DNA of 64,000 nt from Panopea generosa. Lineage: Eukaryota > Mollusca > Bivalvia > Adapedonta > Hiatellidae. Every line of letters starts with the position of its first letter. Positions within the stretch are counted from its first letter, which is position 1. Positions 38,601-48,591 of the stretch are shown one piece after another. The DNA lies in contig CM055899.1 in assembly GCA_029582155.1 (NCBI GenBank), forward strand, positions 52,224,520 through 52,288,519, read 5' to 3'. The notes beneath the pieces were generated by a model, which did no database searches, was not told the DNA's origin, and was given only the letters and a program-made list of their open reading frames with translations. The translations under genes were made by a program, and so were the position numbers.

Positions 38601-41600
38601 GCATTAAGAGGATTAATTGCTGGGATTTTTGTCTATGATATGACCCGTGCATAACAGGGTGGAGAATCATACCATGTGTCTGCAGCATGATACTGCAGTT
38701 TTGCAGTCACCATTGTGATATGACTAGGGGAAAATAGAACTTGAACACCATACAGTACAGTAAAATTGAATAATTTTTACTTAACTGTATTTGTTTATAA
38801 ACTAACATTCAAAATTACTTTATTGTGTAATTTACAATTTCAGATATGCAGGGTTGGGGCGTCAGTCCGAGAGGTGCTGGTTACCTGTTCGGCAGTGACG
38901 TTGTTACACAGTTTAATGCAGCCAATGATATAGATCTGATATGTAGGGCCCATCAACTTGTCATGGAAGGTTATAAATGGCACTTTAATGAAACCGTGTT
39001 AACAGTATGGTCAGCACCGAACTATTGTTATAGGTATGTATGTATGTTTGCTATGTGTATTCAGTGAGTGCCACCATTGCTAAAAAAATTATAATAGTTT
39101 GTTGATAATACCATTTTTATTAATTGTTCATTTTGTATGAAAGTTGTTTGTGTGTGTTTTTCTTATCTAACTTAAAACTGTAGGTAAAAATAAAATATAT
39201 TTATATTATAAATAGCTTGGTGTGTGGACATATAGAGTGTCCTTTGTCCATCTGTTTGTCCTTTAGAATGTCACACTTTCTTGTCAAGCTCTATTCCTTC
39301 TTCTTCCTTTTCACCAATCTTGCTAAGAAATATCAGTATGAAGTCTAGTGAATATCAGTCATTGCGTTTTTGCAGAGTTTCAGCCATTTATTTTTAAACG
39401 TAAATCTTATTTTTCTTGTCAGCGTTACTCCTCTTATAGCAACTGCAGCAGTTAAATAAAATACAGGAAATCTTATTTAGTCCTACCCGCTTGCATATGT
39501 CAAATAAGGAACGCCCTTTTTCAATATAGTCTTTTGGCATGTTTTAATAGATGTCCTTGTGGTAATAAGGGCTCAGTGAGTAAACCCACTATACTGCTAT
39601 ACTGGGAAAAAAATGTTTTTACAAATTTGAAGAGAAAAACCTGACATACTGCCTTTAAAACCCCATTGAAAAAAAACACCACAATATTAATATGAAGTAT
39701 ATATGTAGTGGAACGCGTTGCCAAGTGGTTTTTCATCGGACCCAAGATAGTAGGGTTGTGGGTTCAATCCTGCGCCACAGCTACGTGTGGTGTCCTTGAG
39801 CAACATTTGTTCCACATATGCCTTGTACTGGTCCTACCTGGGAAGACTTCCAGCAAGGTTTGTCTGAGTTTTAATAACTTGTCTTCCAATTGAGGTAAAA
39901 TAATCAGTTTAAACTAAGTATTTATATGTACATGTATTTACATTGTTTGATTATGTTATTCCCTCAGATGTGGTAATGTTGCTGCAATATTAGAGCTAGA
40001 TGAACACTTACAAAGAGATTTTACCATATTTGAGGCAGCACCACAGGTAAGTCATCCCAGCATTGTTTATGGACAGTTGTATGGAACCAGTTTCCCAGTC
40101 AGTCTTGTTTTTAACAGTTTGCTGGACTTGGTATCCTATCTATAAAATGTATATGTAAATAAATTGCCTTATCTTACTGATCACCCAAGTAGTCACCTCT
40201 GGTGTAATTCAAGGTTATTGTTGGATGGGGGTTGGAGTTTATTTTGTCAATATGTAGGGGGTTGAAAATCATGATTTAGAGGAGGCGTGTAATTTTACAA
40301 TTAAAGTATGAGGATGAGGGCTGCAATACCAGGTTGTTGCTCACACGTTAGTCCATATTTTTTATTTTCAACTTCAATGCAGAGTAGTCAGTAAGGTCAT
40401 ACTTAAAATAATGTTTGTTTGCTTTGTTCTTACCCAAGTTTTTTTCATGTGGGTAGGTAAGATAATGTTCTGTGAAAGATTTTAATTTTTAAATGTCATT
40501 TTGAATAAAAATGGCCAGAAATCATGAAAATATCAACGACTTGAAACTCAATAAAAAATTTTTTAGGTAGTTGCCATTTGAGCAAGTAGGTAGGAGCATG
40601 ACAAACAAACATTTTTTTTAAGAACGGCCTAATCTGAGGTGCCATTAGGTCTAACTTAAAATATCGTTTGCCACTTTTTGCAGACCCAAAACAATCCCTT
40701 TTGTCGGGAAAATGTTTATGGGGGTCAAAAAAAGATAAAAATAAATTTGTTGGTGTTAATTCAAAATATTGTCGGTTAATTCATGTCTTAAAAGATTCTC
40801 TGATTGATAACAATAAAAAAGAAGAAGAAAAAAAGAGAATTTACCTAACCTCACCTTACCGCACCACACCGCCACTAAATGATATCGGTCGGATGTGTCA
40901 AACAAGCAATTTTTTTACGGGGACCCTATATCATGTTGTGTAAAGTGCATCATAATGATGAAGTAAAACTATAATAGAGGAAAGATTTATCAACCAATTT
41001 TTTTTTAATACAGTTCCTCATGGGAAAAGGAGAATTGAAAGATATCATTAAATGATATTTCATCAATACCATAAATAGGTTAAGCTACATGTTCATTGCT
41101 GTAGGTAATACTGAAATTCTATGTTTACACTTTAAAGGCACTACATGTATATACCAGGAAAGTGTATTAAAGTGTCTTCAAAATTTAAAAATTTCTTATA
41201 ACATTTCCACCCAATATATCATGATCACAATATATACACTGATCCAGTTTTACCATATGAATATCCCAAAATGATAAATATATGTTACATTAAAAAAGGA
41301 ATTTTTAACTTGACCTAAAATATAAATAGAATTCCTGCTGAAAGTGGCAACATAATTGTTACATATCAAGTGCTGCAGTTGACTTCAATTTGATATGTCA
41401 CACTGGTTTACCTATTGTAGAATTTGTTTCATCTTAGAAAAAGGTGTGAATTATTAGGTGAAGTTTATCAAACAGTGTTAGCGACTATCTATCATTAATT
41501 TTACCACTCCGATAAAAACATATTTTTTTGTCTAGTCTAAAAACCTAATCATTTGTATTTTATTTCTTCATGTAATGAATTCTTTGTATTAATTTTAAAA

Positions 41601-42281
41601 TAGTACTATTATTTTATACATTTATAGCCATTTTTCCTAATGTACTGCCTTAAATGTCAGAGATACTGATCATGAATCGTCAAAAATGCCATATTTTACC
41701 AGGAGTGTACATACTCCAAACACTTCCAGTTGACATTGGATCCTCACAAAACTTACAAAGTAGTGACATACTCAAAATATCTTATTTATTAACCCTTTAC
41801 TCCATAGATATGCGTTTTCCCGCACCAATCACAGAAGGCCTTTGAAAACAGTGCAGAAAGAGTTCAGATTGCTCGTAACGAGCAATCTGAACACTTCCTG
41901 CACTGTTTTCCACTCTATCAGTTAATATAAACATAATTCACCGATTGCTGATACGTGGTGAATTAATGCTTTCAATATTAGAGGTGTCCAAAGGCGTCTA
42001 TATTAGAGGTGTCCAAAGGCGTCTATATTAGAGGTGTCCAAAGGCGTCTATATTAGAGGTGTCTAAAGGCGTCTATATTAGAGGTGTCCAAAGGCGTCTG
42101 TATGAAGTAAAGGGTTAATGATAATGAGATTCTTTGTATTCATTTTATGAAAAAATCCCACGTACACGTACAACACGTGGGCTTGTACTTGATTTACATC
42201 ATAATTGTAATGCTGATATCTTATTTTCAGGAAACAAGAGGGATACCGTCCAAGAAGCCGCAGCCTGATTATTTCTTGTAG
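20644..42281 (+). CDS. PPP4C: Protein phosphatase 4 catalytic subunit (PP4c), complete
   Basis: PP4c is a PPP-family Ser/Thr phosphatase that works with R2/R3 regulatory subunits in DNA repair, centrosome function and signalling. Exons are 20644-20669, 27225-27348, 28298-28450, 29333-29506, 30179-30305, 38844-39033, 39968-40046 and 42231-42281. All are GT-AG and in phase, and together give 307 aa, the usual PP4c length. Metal and catalytic residues are in place: GDIHG (D54, H56), GDFVDRG (D82, R86), RGNHE (N114, H115), HGG (H164) and RAHQ (H238). The C-terminus is DYFL, the site of Leu carboxymethylation. PP4-specific stretches such as [20 protein letters not shown] rule out PP2A and PP6. An ATG 3 nt upstream (20641) is also possible; 20644 was chosen because MGEVSDLDR aligns with the usual MAEISDLDR. 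Introns total about 20 kb. Confidence 0.98.
20980..21001. repeat. (TA)n microsatellite
   Basis: Uninterrupted TA dinucleotides in PP4c intron 1. Confidence 0.9.
22641..22776 (+). mobile_element. SINE, 5'-truncated
   Basis: GCGGGTTCGATCCCCAGCTC (box B), CTGGTTATACACAGGAAG and the tail AAGCTCTGAGCTTTCATCGC match the SINE at 17551, but the box-A half is missing. Immediately left of an hAT insertion. Confidence 0.65.
22795..23899. mobile_element. Non-autonomous hAT-like element with 8-bp TSD
   Basis: 1105 bp flanked by the exact 8-bp duplication GTATAAAC (22787-22794 and 23900-23907). The ends are TAGTGTTGGCAA and, inverted, CAGTGTTGTTAC, the classic hAT CAGTGTTG start. Internal sequence is AT-rich without a transposase ORF. 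PP4c intron 1. Confidence 0.85.
25254..25461. mobile_element. TTAA-flanked MITE, copy 2
   Basis: 208 bp from TTAACCCTTTAGTTCATATA to ATTAAGGGTTAA. Contains GGAAGTGTTCAGATTGCTCG and its inverted partner ATTCCTGCACTGTTTTC, with the tip of the hairpin partly lost. Confidence 0.85.
26076..26478 (+). repeat. 27-bp minisatellite, about 14 copies
   Basis: The unit contains TTACCTCTATGATTTGACAT followed by ACAATTA. Because 27 is a multiple of three, long reading frames appear on both strands: a 9-residue repeat YNYYLYDLT on plus and a 9-residue repeat SNHRGNNCM on minus. Lies within PP4c intron 1. I treat these frames as repeat artefacts. Confidence 0.9.
26815..27135 (+). repeat. Dispersed repeat, copy A
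   Basis: AGAATCTAACATGGGTTTGA, TATCCCAAGGGACTGAATTT and CTACCCTAGGGTGAGAT recur in inverted order at 43155-43480. About 320 bp, diverged. PP4c intron 1. Confidence 0.5.
27225..27348 (+). CDS. PPP4C: PP4c coding exon 2
   Basis: Acceptor TCTTGCAG. Encodes [20 protein letters not shown] through to VDSPVT. Ends in phase 0 before a GTATGT donor. Confidence 0.97.
28298..28450 (+). CDS. PPP4C: PP4c coding exon 3
   Basis: 51 codons, [16 protein letters not shown] to FLLLLALK, carrying the GDIHG and GDFVDRG metal-binding motifs. Confidence 0.98.
29043..29317 (+). mobile_element. tRNA-headed SINE with intact TTAA empty site
   Basis: AGTTAGCTCAGTTGGTAGC and AATCCAGGGGTCATGAG form a degenerate tRNA-like head. 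The body continues through GCTGATTCAAGTGGGGAAAT to CTTAATATTCAATCAA. It aligns end to end with the SINE at 52387-52905, except that the latter has a MITE at the TTAA found here at 29271-29274. PP4c intron between exons 3 and 4. Confidence 0.75.
29333..29506 (+). CDS. PPP4C: PP4c coding exon 4
   Basis: 58 codons, [20 protein letters not shown] to [11 protein letters not shown], with the RGNHE motif. A SINE tail ends about 15 bp before its acceptor. Confidence 0.98.
29795..29935 (+). mobile_element. SINE-like fragment
   Basis: CCTCTCACTGCTGAGGTCTT then GTGATTGAGCC looks like a degraded tRNA-type box B, followed by GCCAGTTACTTGCAGATGG. Ends are unclear. Confidence 0.35.
30179..30305 (+). CDS. 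PPP4C: PP4c coding exon 5
   Basis: Encodes [20 protein letters not shown] to LLWSDPE plus one base; contains metal ligand H164. Followed by an 8.5-kb intron. Confidence 0.97.
30409..31519. mobile_element. hAT-like element with 5-bp TSD
   Basis: 1111 bp between 5-bp repeats TTGAA (30404-30408 and 31520-31524). The ends are inverted: CAAAGTTCGCACAGAT and, from the right, CAGGGTTCATACAGAT. The subterminal block AAAAGTGCTTGA is also repeated in inverted orientation. No transposase. PP4c intron between exons 5 and 6. Confidence 0.75.
32333..32795 (+). repeat. 463-bp direct repeat, copy 1
   Basis: Matches 33352-33814 with a constant offset of 1019 bp and only a few substitutions (e.g. CCTCTACTT versus CCCCTACTT). 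It begins GTGCCACCATTGC and ends CAATGGTGGGGTTACACC, imperfect inverted termini. Confidence 0.9.
33352..33814 (+). repeat. 463-bp direct repeat, copy 2
   Basis: Second copy, with no indel relative to copy 1. About 556 bp of unrelated AT-rich sequence lies between the copies. Confidence 0.9.
34290..34663 (+). repeat. Two tandem ~187-bp units
   Basis: AGCTTTTTCTCTGTTTCTGA, CATAAACACATT and TTAAAGTTTTTTGTT occur in each of two consecutive diverged units. Confidence 0.75.
34963..35453. mobile_element. 491-bp TTAA-targeting element with long TIRs
   Basis: Flanked by TTAA (34959-34962 and 35454-35457). Terminal inverted repeats of about 105 bp start AGCAACACATCCAC; both arms contain TGAGCACATTTCCCATACA. 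The uninterrupted target, GTATTAAATCAAATACTGTG, is present 120 bp upstream at 34831-34850, and the broken version resumes as AATCAAATACTCAG after the element. No ORF. Confidence 0.88.
36315..36448 (+). mobile_element. SINE fragment followed by poly-G
   Basis: GTGGTGTCCCTGGGCAAGAC and GCTGGTCCTACCCAGGAAG belong to the SINE body seen at 39710. It ends in a run of 22 G at 36449-36470. Confidence 0.6.
36449..36470. repeat. Poly-G tract (22 G)
   Basis: A run of G in PP4c intron 5; its length may be an assembly or polymerase artefact. A shorter run lies at about 11886-11897. Confidence 0.85.
37007..37520 (-). pseudogene. Decayed LINE reverse transcriptase C-terminus
   Basis: The minus strand encodes [17 protein letters not shown], a C-X2-C-X7-H-X4-C zinc-knuckle-like pattern found after the RT domain of many LINEs, preceded by [12 protein letters not shown]. 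The upstream part ([28 protein letters not shown]) is in another frame, so a frameshift lies near 37365-37385. No full RT is present. PP4c intron 5. Confidence 0.7.
38163..38250. repeat. GT-rich microsatellite
   Basis: Interrupted GTGTGG/GTGTGT repeats; the open frames on both strands here are low-complexity artefacts. Confidence 0.85.
38265..38470 (+). mobile_element. tRNA-headed SINE, internally shortened
   Basis: ATCAATCCAGGGGTCATGTG, CACAGTCTCCGTGATGATTG and the tail TTAGCCCTTGATGGCATAAC match the family at 29043 and 52387, with the middle missing. Confidence 0.65.
38471..38740 (+). mobile_element. Second tRNA-headed SINE
   Basis: GCATTGGTCTAGTAGTAGAG (box-A-like) and GTGTTCAATTCCCAGCCAGG (box-B-like) head a body of about 200 bp directly following the previous SINE, just upstream of PP4c exon 6. 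Confidence 0.55.
38844..39033 (+). CDS. PPP4C: PP4c coding exon 6
   Basis: Encodes [20 protein letters not shown] to VWSAPNYCY. It contains metal ligand H238 and the SAPNYCY active-site loop. Human has DTTGWG where this reads DMQGWG. Confidence 0.97.
39710..39905 (+). mobile_element. tRNA-headed SINE
   Basis: AACGCGTTGCCAAGTGGT and GTTGTGGGTTCAATCCTGCG, then GTGGTGTCCTTGAG, TACTGGTCCTACCTGGGAAG and AATAACTTGTCTTCCAATTG. Same family as 52127 and 15500 (minus). It ends about 60 bp before PP4c exon 7. Confidence 0.7.
39968..40046 (+). CDS. PPP4C: PP4c coding exon 7
   Basis: Encodes [20 protein letters not shown] then FEAAPQ; acceptor CCCTCAG, donor CAG|GTAAGT. Confidence 0.97.
41789..42118. 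mobile_element. TTAA-flanked MITE, copy 3 (expanded)
   Basis: 330 bp, opposite orientation to the other copies, from TTAACCCTTTACTCCATAG to TATGAAGTAAAGGGTTAA. It contains the perfect palindrome AGATTGCTCG/CGAGCAATCT and, at one side, five tandem 25-bp units with GAGGTGTCCAAAGGCGTC (about 41980-42105). In the last PP4c intron, ending 112 bp before exon 8. Confidence 0.88.
42231..42281 (+). CDS. PPP4C: PP4c last coding exon
   Basis: Encodes [16 protein letters not shown] then TAG, keeping the C-terminal DYFL used for carboxymethylation and regulatory-subunit binding. Confidence 0.97.
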   Translation, partial: ETRGIPSKKPQPDYFL

Positions 42282-42364
42282 TGATAGAAACAGTGTGTTT
42301 TATTTCCACTAAATCTTCATGTGTTACAAATCGTAACTATAGGAAAAGTTGCGAAAAGGGTGAT

Positions 42365-42370
42365 AATAAA
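42365..42370 (+). terminator. Candidate poly(A) signal for PP4c
   Basis: AATAAA 84 nt after the stop. Further AATAAA hexamers occur downstream, so the 3'UTR may be longer. Confidence 0.3.
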
Positions 42371-43154
42371 TATTTGTGGCACTGTTTACTCTCTTAGTGT
42401 TGGATTTAACAGTGAAGTACATGCATATGTATAAAAATGTAAATGATCAAATGGCATATGCATAAATTGTAAAGACCTGGAACATTATGGGAGGTCGAGA
42501 GAAAGTGAACTTTTACATGCCTTTCTAAAGTTAAATTAGTAAAGAATGTGACATATTCTGCTCTATATTTGATAATACAATTATTTATTTTTCTATTTGT
42601 GTGGTTAAATTTAGTTTCTAATTTTTACAGAAGTATGGATATAATTGGAGACACAATTTCCATACATATTTATAATTATCCTGAATAAGAAAAACTTTTA
42701 CGGTGGTGCATAGAATTGAATTACCAGAACTTGATTTTTATCATTGTTTTCAAATTAGTGGAGCAATCAATTTGAAGCTGAACCAAAGTGAATATTAATG
42801 CTTTCAAGTTGGTGGAGTGAATGCGCTACATTGTATCAGTATTTTGTCGCTATTAATGGCCAGATATACAGAAAATACCTGATGTTTATTATTAACTACC
42901 AGTACCTTTACACTATACATCATTCTAATTGTCACTGTCAGGGTTATGCTATGAACAGTAATTGATTTATTTATTACTTTAGTGGTGATGAAATTGTATA
43001 ATCCAGACAGATATTCTGTAAGTTTGTGATTTTATCACGGTGTGTATAATAATAATAATAATGTACAAATGTGATTGCATTAGCACCCCACCCAAATATG
43101 TGGCTGTTTTCCAATACATGATTTCAGAACGGGGGAGTTAGGTAGGTCATTTTT

Positions 43155-43480
43155 AAGATCTAAGAGAGGAGACCGCATTTTCTTGCATACCCTATAAGGA
43201 TATCTGCACCCTAGGGTCGAGATCAAATTTTATGATGTAATGTCTAAAATATATGACATAAATCAGTTAATTTAATGTCTTAAAAGTGATTGTTGTAAAT
43301 AATATAGTGATGAATTAAGTTAAAACAATTTTTCAATCTGTTTTGTATGCATAAAAAAGAATCATTCACTGCTTCTTCAGTTTGGATAGAAAATTCTGTC
43401 CCAAGAGATAACTGTTTGTCACAGTTACCCCGCGAGACGGACTTTTCTGTCCAAACCTTTAACCTATGTAAGATTCTAAT
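43155..43480 (-). repeat. Dispersed repeat, copy B
   Basis: Inverted relative to 26815-27135: CACCCTAGGGTCGAGAT, TTGGATAGAAAATTCTGTCC, then CCTATGTAAGATTCTAATAT. A related CCCAAGGGATAACTG motif is at about 63480. Confidence 0.5.
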
Positions 43481-45744
43481 ATTCTTTACACCAAAAAAAA
43501 AGAGAAGAAAATAAGTGCTATAAATCTGAAATGCTTCAGACTTGTATTCCATAAGTAGACCTTGAGGGGAATACAAACAAAAACTTTAAATGTGTATAAC
43601 AAATTTTTTTTTTTTTTAAATGGCCTACTATTTCTTTTAAGGCACACAAATCAATACAGTCGGGCTGCATATGATAAAATGTCCTAATTGGGTAGATTCA
43701 GTTTAAAGTTAAAATGCCTCCAAAAAGTGTAGAAAACGTATTGAACGGTGTCTGACTTTTGTGATTATTTATTCTTACATCTTCCATAATTTAGTAAGTA
43801 AAACTGTATTGAGAGGGTACTGTAAGTTGAAGCTTAAGGCACTGTTGACTATACAGTATATAACAGATTGATTTTACATTTTTCAGTGTCACGTGAGTGG
43901 TGTTTTGTTGTTCAGTAGATTTGATCACGCTCACAAGTTTTATTTTTAGCCTTTGTACATTTTTATGTTTCTTATTTTGTGAAGGGGTAAGTGGGCAGTG
44001 GCACGGACTATTAGTTAGACTAGGTTATTGAATATATATAATTTATGGAATTGCTGAAATCGGAAAACCACTAGATTTTGTTAAGGTTTTTGTTTTACCA
44101 AATATTGCATTTAAATTGAAACATATGGTAAAACAAGTAACTAAAACCAGTTTTCTCTTTCAGTGTGTTCCTTAAGTATTTGTGTCGCCAGTGTTCTGAT
44201 GTTTTTACATGCCCTGAAACTTGTTTTTGTCAAAAAGATGAAGCTATTGTACTGTAAAACATTTTAAATTTGCATGAACTTTATTTTGTGAACTTACTCC
44301 GATTTGTCCAATTTTATTTATTCACGAAATGCAATTCGCAACGTTCGAAAAGTATAACCAGAAATTCAGTCATCGTTGCTGTGTTAATCGTCACTCCACT
44401 AATAATCAAGCATGAACAATGTAATTGTGTTTATTCATGTTTAATAAGCAATACATATTTAGACAGTATACATGATTGCCATTTTAGTGAAATCTTGGAA
44501 TTCGCGAGGAGTAAAACATGTGAAAATAAAGTTCTCGCTAGTAAAAAGTGTTTTACAGTATTACAAGCGTGTATATTCTTTTATAGTTCATAACATAAAT
44601 CAGGTTCCAGTTCCATGTTGATGAACACCTGGTTATTGTGATCTATATTTTTCTCATTCTTATCATTGAATGGTGCATGGCCCAATGAATTGTACAGGGC
44701 CTGGGCTCATTCGTCACACAAATTTACATCTGTCTTATTATAGGGTCCATATGATTATATTCATCCAAGTATTTGTCTTTTATATACACTGGTCATCAAT
44801 TATGACCTACATGTTTGTGCTAAAAGTGGTGTTAAAATCTATCCAAAATATAAAACCATTCGTTTCTAAAACTGTATTTACTTCAAGGCTATTCCTGTTA
44901 AACATGCAGTCAACCAATGAAAGACACTTTTAAATTTGACCAATACTTTTTTGAAAATAAATGAGTATTAAGACAACTTCAGAGAATATACATCCTTCCC
45001 AACCTTTTAAATGCTTTCATGGCTAGATTGTACAGTTATATAGAACAGACGTCTGTTTATTTTAGTGATTTTCAGCTTTGGATTAATGATGATTCAGTCA
45101 TGTTTAGCGTCCAGATACTGACAACCTTTTTGTCTGACGCGATATTTCATTTTCATGAAACTTCCAGTTTCAGACTTACACTTTTCTCTCTGCCATACAA
45201 TTTTCATGTAAAAAAAGTGTATATTTTATTATTTTTTTCATTTTTCTTGTGCCAGTTATAAATGAAAAATGTATTATTGTATTGAAAATAAATTTTTACA
45301 TGTATTGTATATTATGATGATTATGTTTGTTTCAGAGGTAATGTCTCGATTTATCAAGTATTTTGAACATTGAAAGAAAACATGACTTTTTTTTTATTGG
45401 TTCTTTTTACAAAATTTACATTCAAAACAATGTAAAAGCAATGTGTATATTGTATAAGGCAGGTTTTTGCCTGTTGGCCAATATACATGTGTTCTTTGAT
45501 ATTATTTCAATATTAAACATGTTGTGAAATGTTTTGAAAAAAACAACAACAGGGGAGTGGGAATTTCAGTGTTGTGTTCACTACTTCATCGAGAGAGACA
45601 AGGCAATAATTTCATTAATGTGATAATCAAACATTCACCTTGTGGACGAATACTGGCAAATAAACCTTGTAGAATAATAAAATGACATGATCTAAGTACC
45701 ATTGTTGAATTTGTTCTTTAAACGTTGCCAATTCTGTTAAGAGA

Positions 45745-46158
45745 TAATGAATGAATGAATAGGGTTTTATGGCGTACCAACACATTATAGGTTATTCGAA
45801 GCCAACAGAAAGGAAGATTCCAGGTTCACTCTGCGTATACAAAAACCAACAAATTAACATACAGATTTTAAAAAAATACACCAACAAATGAATATGCAGA
45901 ATGAACCTAGAACCTTGATACCTGCAGAACTGCAGAGTTTCAGCAAATTCTATCGTATTACTCAGATTGTCGCTTCTTACGACATGTATGAGCCACAGTG
46001 GTCCTATTCTTGCCATCACTCATATGGCTCCCTGAAACCACACAGGGGTTGATAATTTATCCGCGATAATGAACATGACAAAAATGATAAAATGAACATG
46101 ACACCCATTCAGAAGATTCCTACCCCTCTGCAGAGATTGGCAGTGATTTTATTCTTAG
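45745..46158. repeat. Large inverted repeat, left arm
   Basis: About 410 bp, from AATGAATAGGGTTTTATGGC to CTGCAGAGATTGGCAGTGAT. It pairs with 47952-48360 in inverted orientation with moderate divergence. Confidence 0.85.
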
Positions 46159-46229
46159 TCGGAACCACAAGGGCTTGGTCTGAAAGCTTTTTAAGAATGT
46201 TTATCAGTTATTTGCAACAGAGGGCTAGT

Positions 46230-47400
46230 GGTCCTTCACAATTGTGAAGGTGAGCTATTCTGTCCATCGTCTGTCCGCCCGTAGTCCGTCCGTTAACTTC
46301 TTGTACGTTAGCATTTTTCATTGGATCTTTTTATATAGTACTGTAGTTGTGTAACCAAAATATCTCAGCCAAGAAAAAATGTCTGAGTCGTGTGCCTTGA
46401 AACAAAAATGCACTATTTGATGTGTGCCTTCTAGCCCCTGCATTTTTAATTTGATCCTTATCAAACTTATACAGTAGTTGTATAAACTTATCTCCGACAA
46501 GTTCTTTGATTGGTTAAATAAGATAACTAATTAATGCCAGAGTTATGGCACTTGAATCATCTCAAATTGCACCATTTGACCTTGTGTGCACTCTAGCTAA
46601 CGCATTTTCGTTTCATCTTCACCAAACATATGTAAGTCATATAGTTGTAAAAATATGCGCCATTTGACATTGCTTGCACTTTAGCACAGGCAGTTTTCAT
46701 TTGATGTTCACCAAACTTGCACATTAGTTGTATGACCATAATATCTGGAACAAAAACTGCCCAAATTGGATAATTAATGTTGGAGTTATGGCCCTTTAAT
46801 TGTTAATAAAATACTGTTCTTTGAAGTTTTGTGTACTCTAGCACATGCAGTTTCAATTGATCTTCACCAGACTTGTACAGAAGTTGTATTACCATAATAT
46901 CTAGAACAAGTTTTAGAACTGGCCAAATTGGATTATTATTGTTTGAGTCTGTGACCCTTGAATTGTCAAAAATAGCGTTATTTGAAGTTAAGTGCACTCT
47001 AGCACCTGCAGTTTTTATTTGGTATTCGCCAAATCCACACAGTAGTTATATTTTTATTCTATCTCAACTGACCAAATTTAAATGTCTGAGGTATGACCCA
47101 TTATGAAAAATGTCTTCTTGAGCACTGTTTCCACTGTCACAAGTGAGCGATTTAGGGCAAGTATGACCCTCTTGCCAACTCGATATAGACACGTCTCCCA
47201 CAATTCTCAATTATAACCCTTTAATCTGTCAAAAATGTACACTATTGTTTTATGTGAAATAATAGGCAAATTAAGAATGTGCCAATATTTTGTTCGATGC
47301 AGTCTGACCATTACTGGAAGAGAAACGTTCTGTGGATATTCAAATTCATTCCAAAGTTAACTATTGTTAAACATTGTCTCTGATGCTACAGGTGAGCGAT
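46230..47400 (+). repeat. Diverged ~160-bp tandem repeat
   Basis: Degenerate units with CACTCTAGCACCTGCAG, TTGATCTTCACCAAACTTG, ACCATAATATCTGGAACAAG and GAGTTATGGCCCTTTAATT; CTCTAGC blocks lie near 46589, 46833 and 46993. It lies between the arms of the large inverted repeat and shares the AGTTATGGCCCTTTAATT motif (opposite strand) with the 3335-4600 satellite. Confidence 0.7.
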
Positions 47401-47951
47401 TTAGGGTCAGTGTGACACTCTTTTTTTTAATGACATTAACTCTTAAAATAAACAGCTACATATGTATACATTCAAACAGTGACTTAATAACATGTGGATA
47501 TGTCATTGATTCAAACATGCAAAAAACTTTCCCACATTCATGGCATAGAACAGAAATTGTTAACGTACCATGGAGGGTCCGTATTCATTAAACTTCTTAG
47601 TCAACGCTTAACTAAGTAAAACTTACATTAATAATCTTCCCACTCACTTCTGTTGTTTCATTATATTTTCAATTAAAACACCAAGTGGTAGATCGATAGA
47701 TTTGGATATCACCTAACTGGTCCATGAAACTATAAGCTTAATAATCCATAGTTATAATAGTCTGTAGAACGAACCAAGCTCTCCGGATTGGGTCCGTTCA
47801 ATAGCAGTTGTTACGAGCACGCTGATTGGTCAGTTGCTTCAGGGAAAGTTTGAATGACGTCATAATTTTGTAAGCGTTCAGTTGCTATCAGTTGTGGGAC
47901 AGGCATAGAATGTCCTGCTTTTTTCCATTATGGAAGCCCGTGTGGTTCCGG

Positions 47952-48360
47952 CAAGAATAGAATCACTGCCGATCTCTGCAGAGGGATAGGAATCGTCCAA
48001 ATGGGTGTCATGTTCATTTGATCTTTTTTTTTTGTCATACTCAATATTGTTAAATTATCAACCCCTGTGTGGTTTAAGGGGGCCATATGAGTGATGGTAA
48101 GAATAGGACCACTGTGGCTCATACATGTCGTAAGAAGCGACAATTTGAGTAATACGATATAATTTGCTGAAACTCTGCAGTTCTGCAGGTATCAAGGTTC
48201 TAGGCTAATACTGCATATTCATTTGTTGGTGTATTTTGTTTAAATCTGTATGTTAATTTGTTGTTTTTGTACATGTAGAGTGAACCTGGAATCTTCCTTC
48301 CTGTTGGCTTCGAATAACCGATAATGTGTTGGTACGCAGTAAAACCCTATTCATTCATTC
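47952..48360. repeat. Large inverted repeat, right arm
   Basis: From AATAGAATCACTGCCGATCT to GTAAAACCCTATTCATTCAT; the reverse complement of the left arm. Confidence 0.85.
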
Positions 48361-48569
48361 CATTTGGGGTTAAAAGACCTAATTCGGGAGGAACAACGTA
48401 AATTTCCATTCATATTATCGTGTTGGACCAGTAATTCGCATTAAGCATCAAAAGAAGCAAGTATACACCTTCAATAATTACGACTGTAAATCAGTAGCTG
48501 ACCCTAAAATGGTGTGCTGGCCATTAGGTTCTAAGGGGCATTCTTCAACAGAAAAAAAAGACTTTCAGG

Positions 48570-48591
48570 ATGCATTTCCTGCGTTCTGAAG
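48570..48591 (+). CDS. Possible first coding exon of the coiled-coil gene
   Basis: ATG followed by HFLRSE and a phase-1 donor (GAAG|GTATTT). It would join in phase to the exon at 50885 to give MHFLRSEDVPDEG. This rests on phase and donor alone; transcript data are needed to accept it. Confidence 0.2.

Noticed and set aside
47856-47863. TGACGTCA, a perfect CRE palindrome
   Set aside because: No transcription start or gene can be tied to it; it sits beside a repeat arm.
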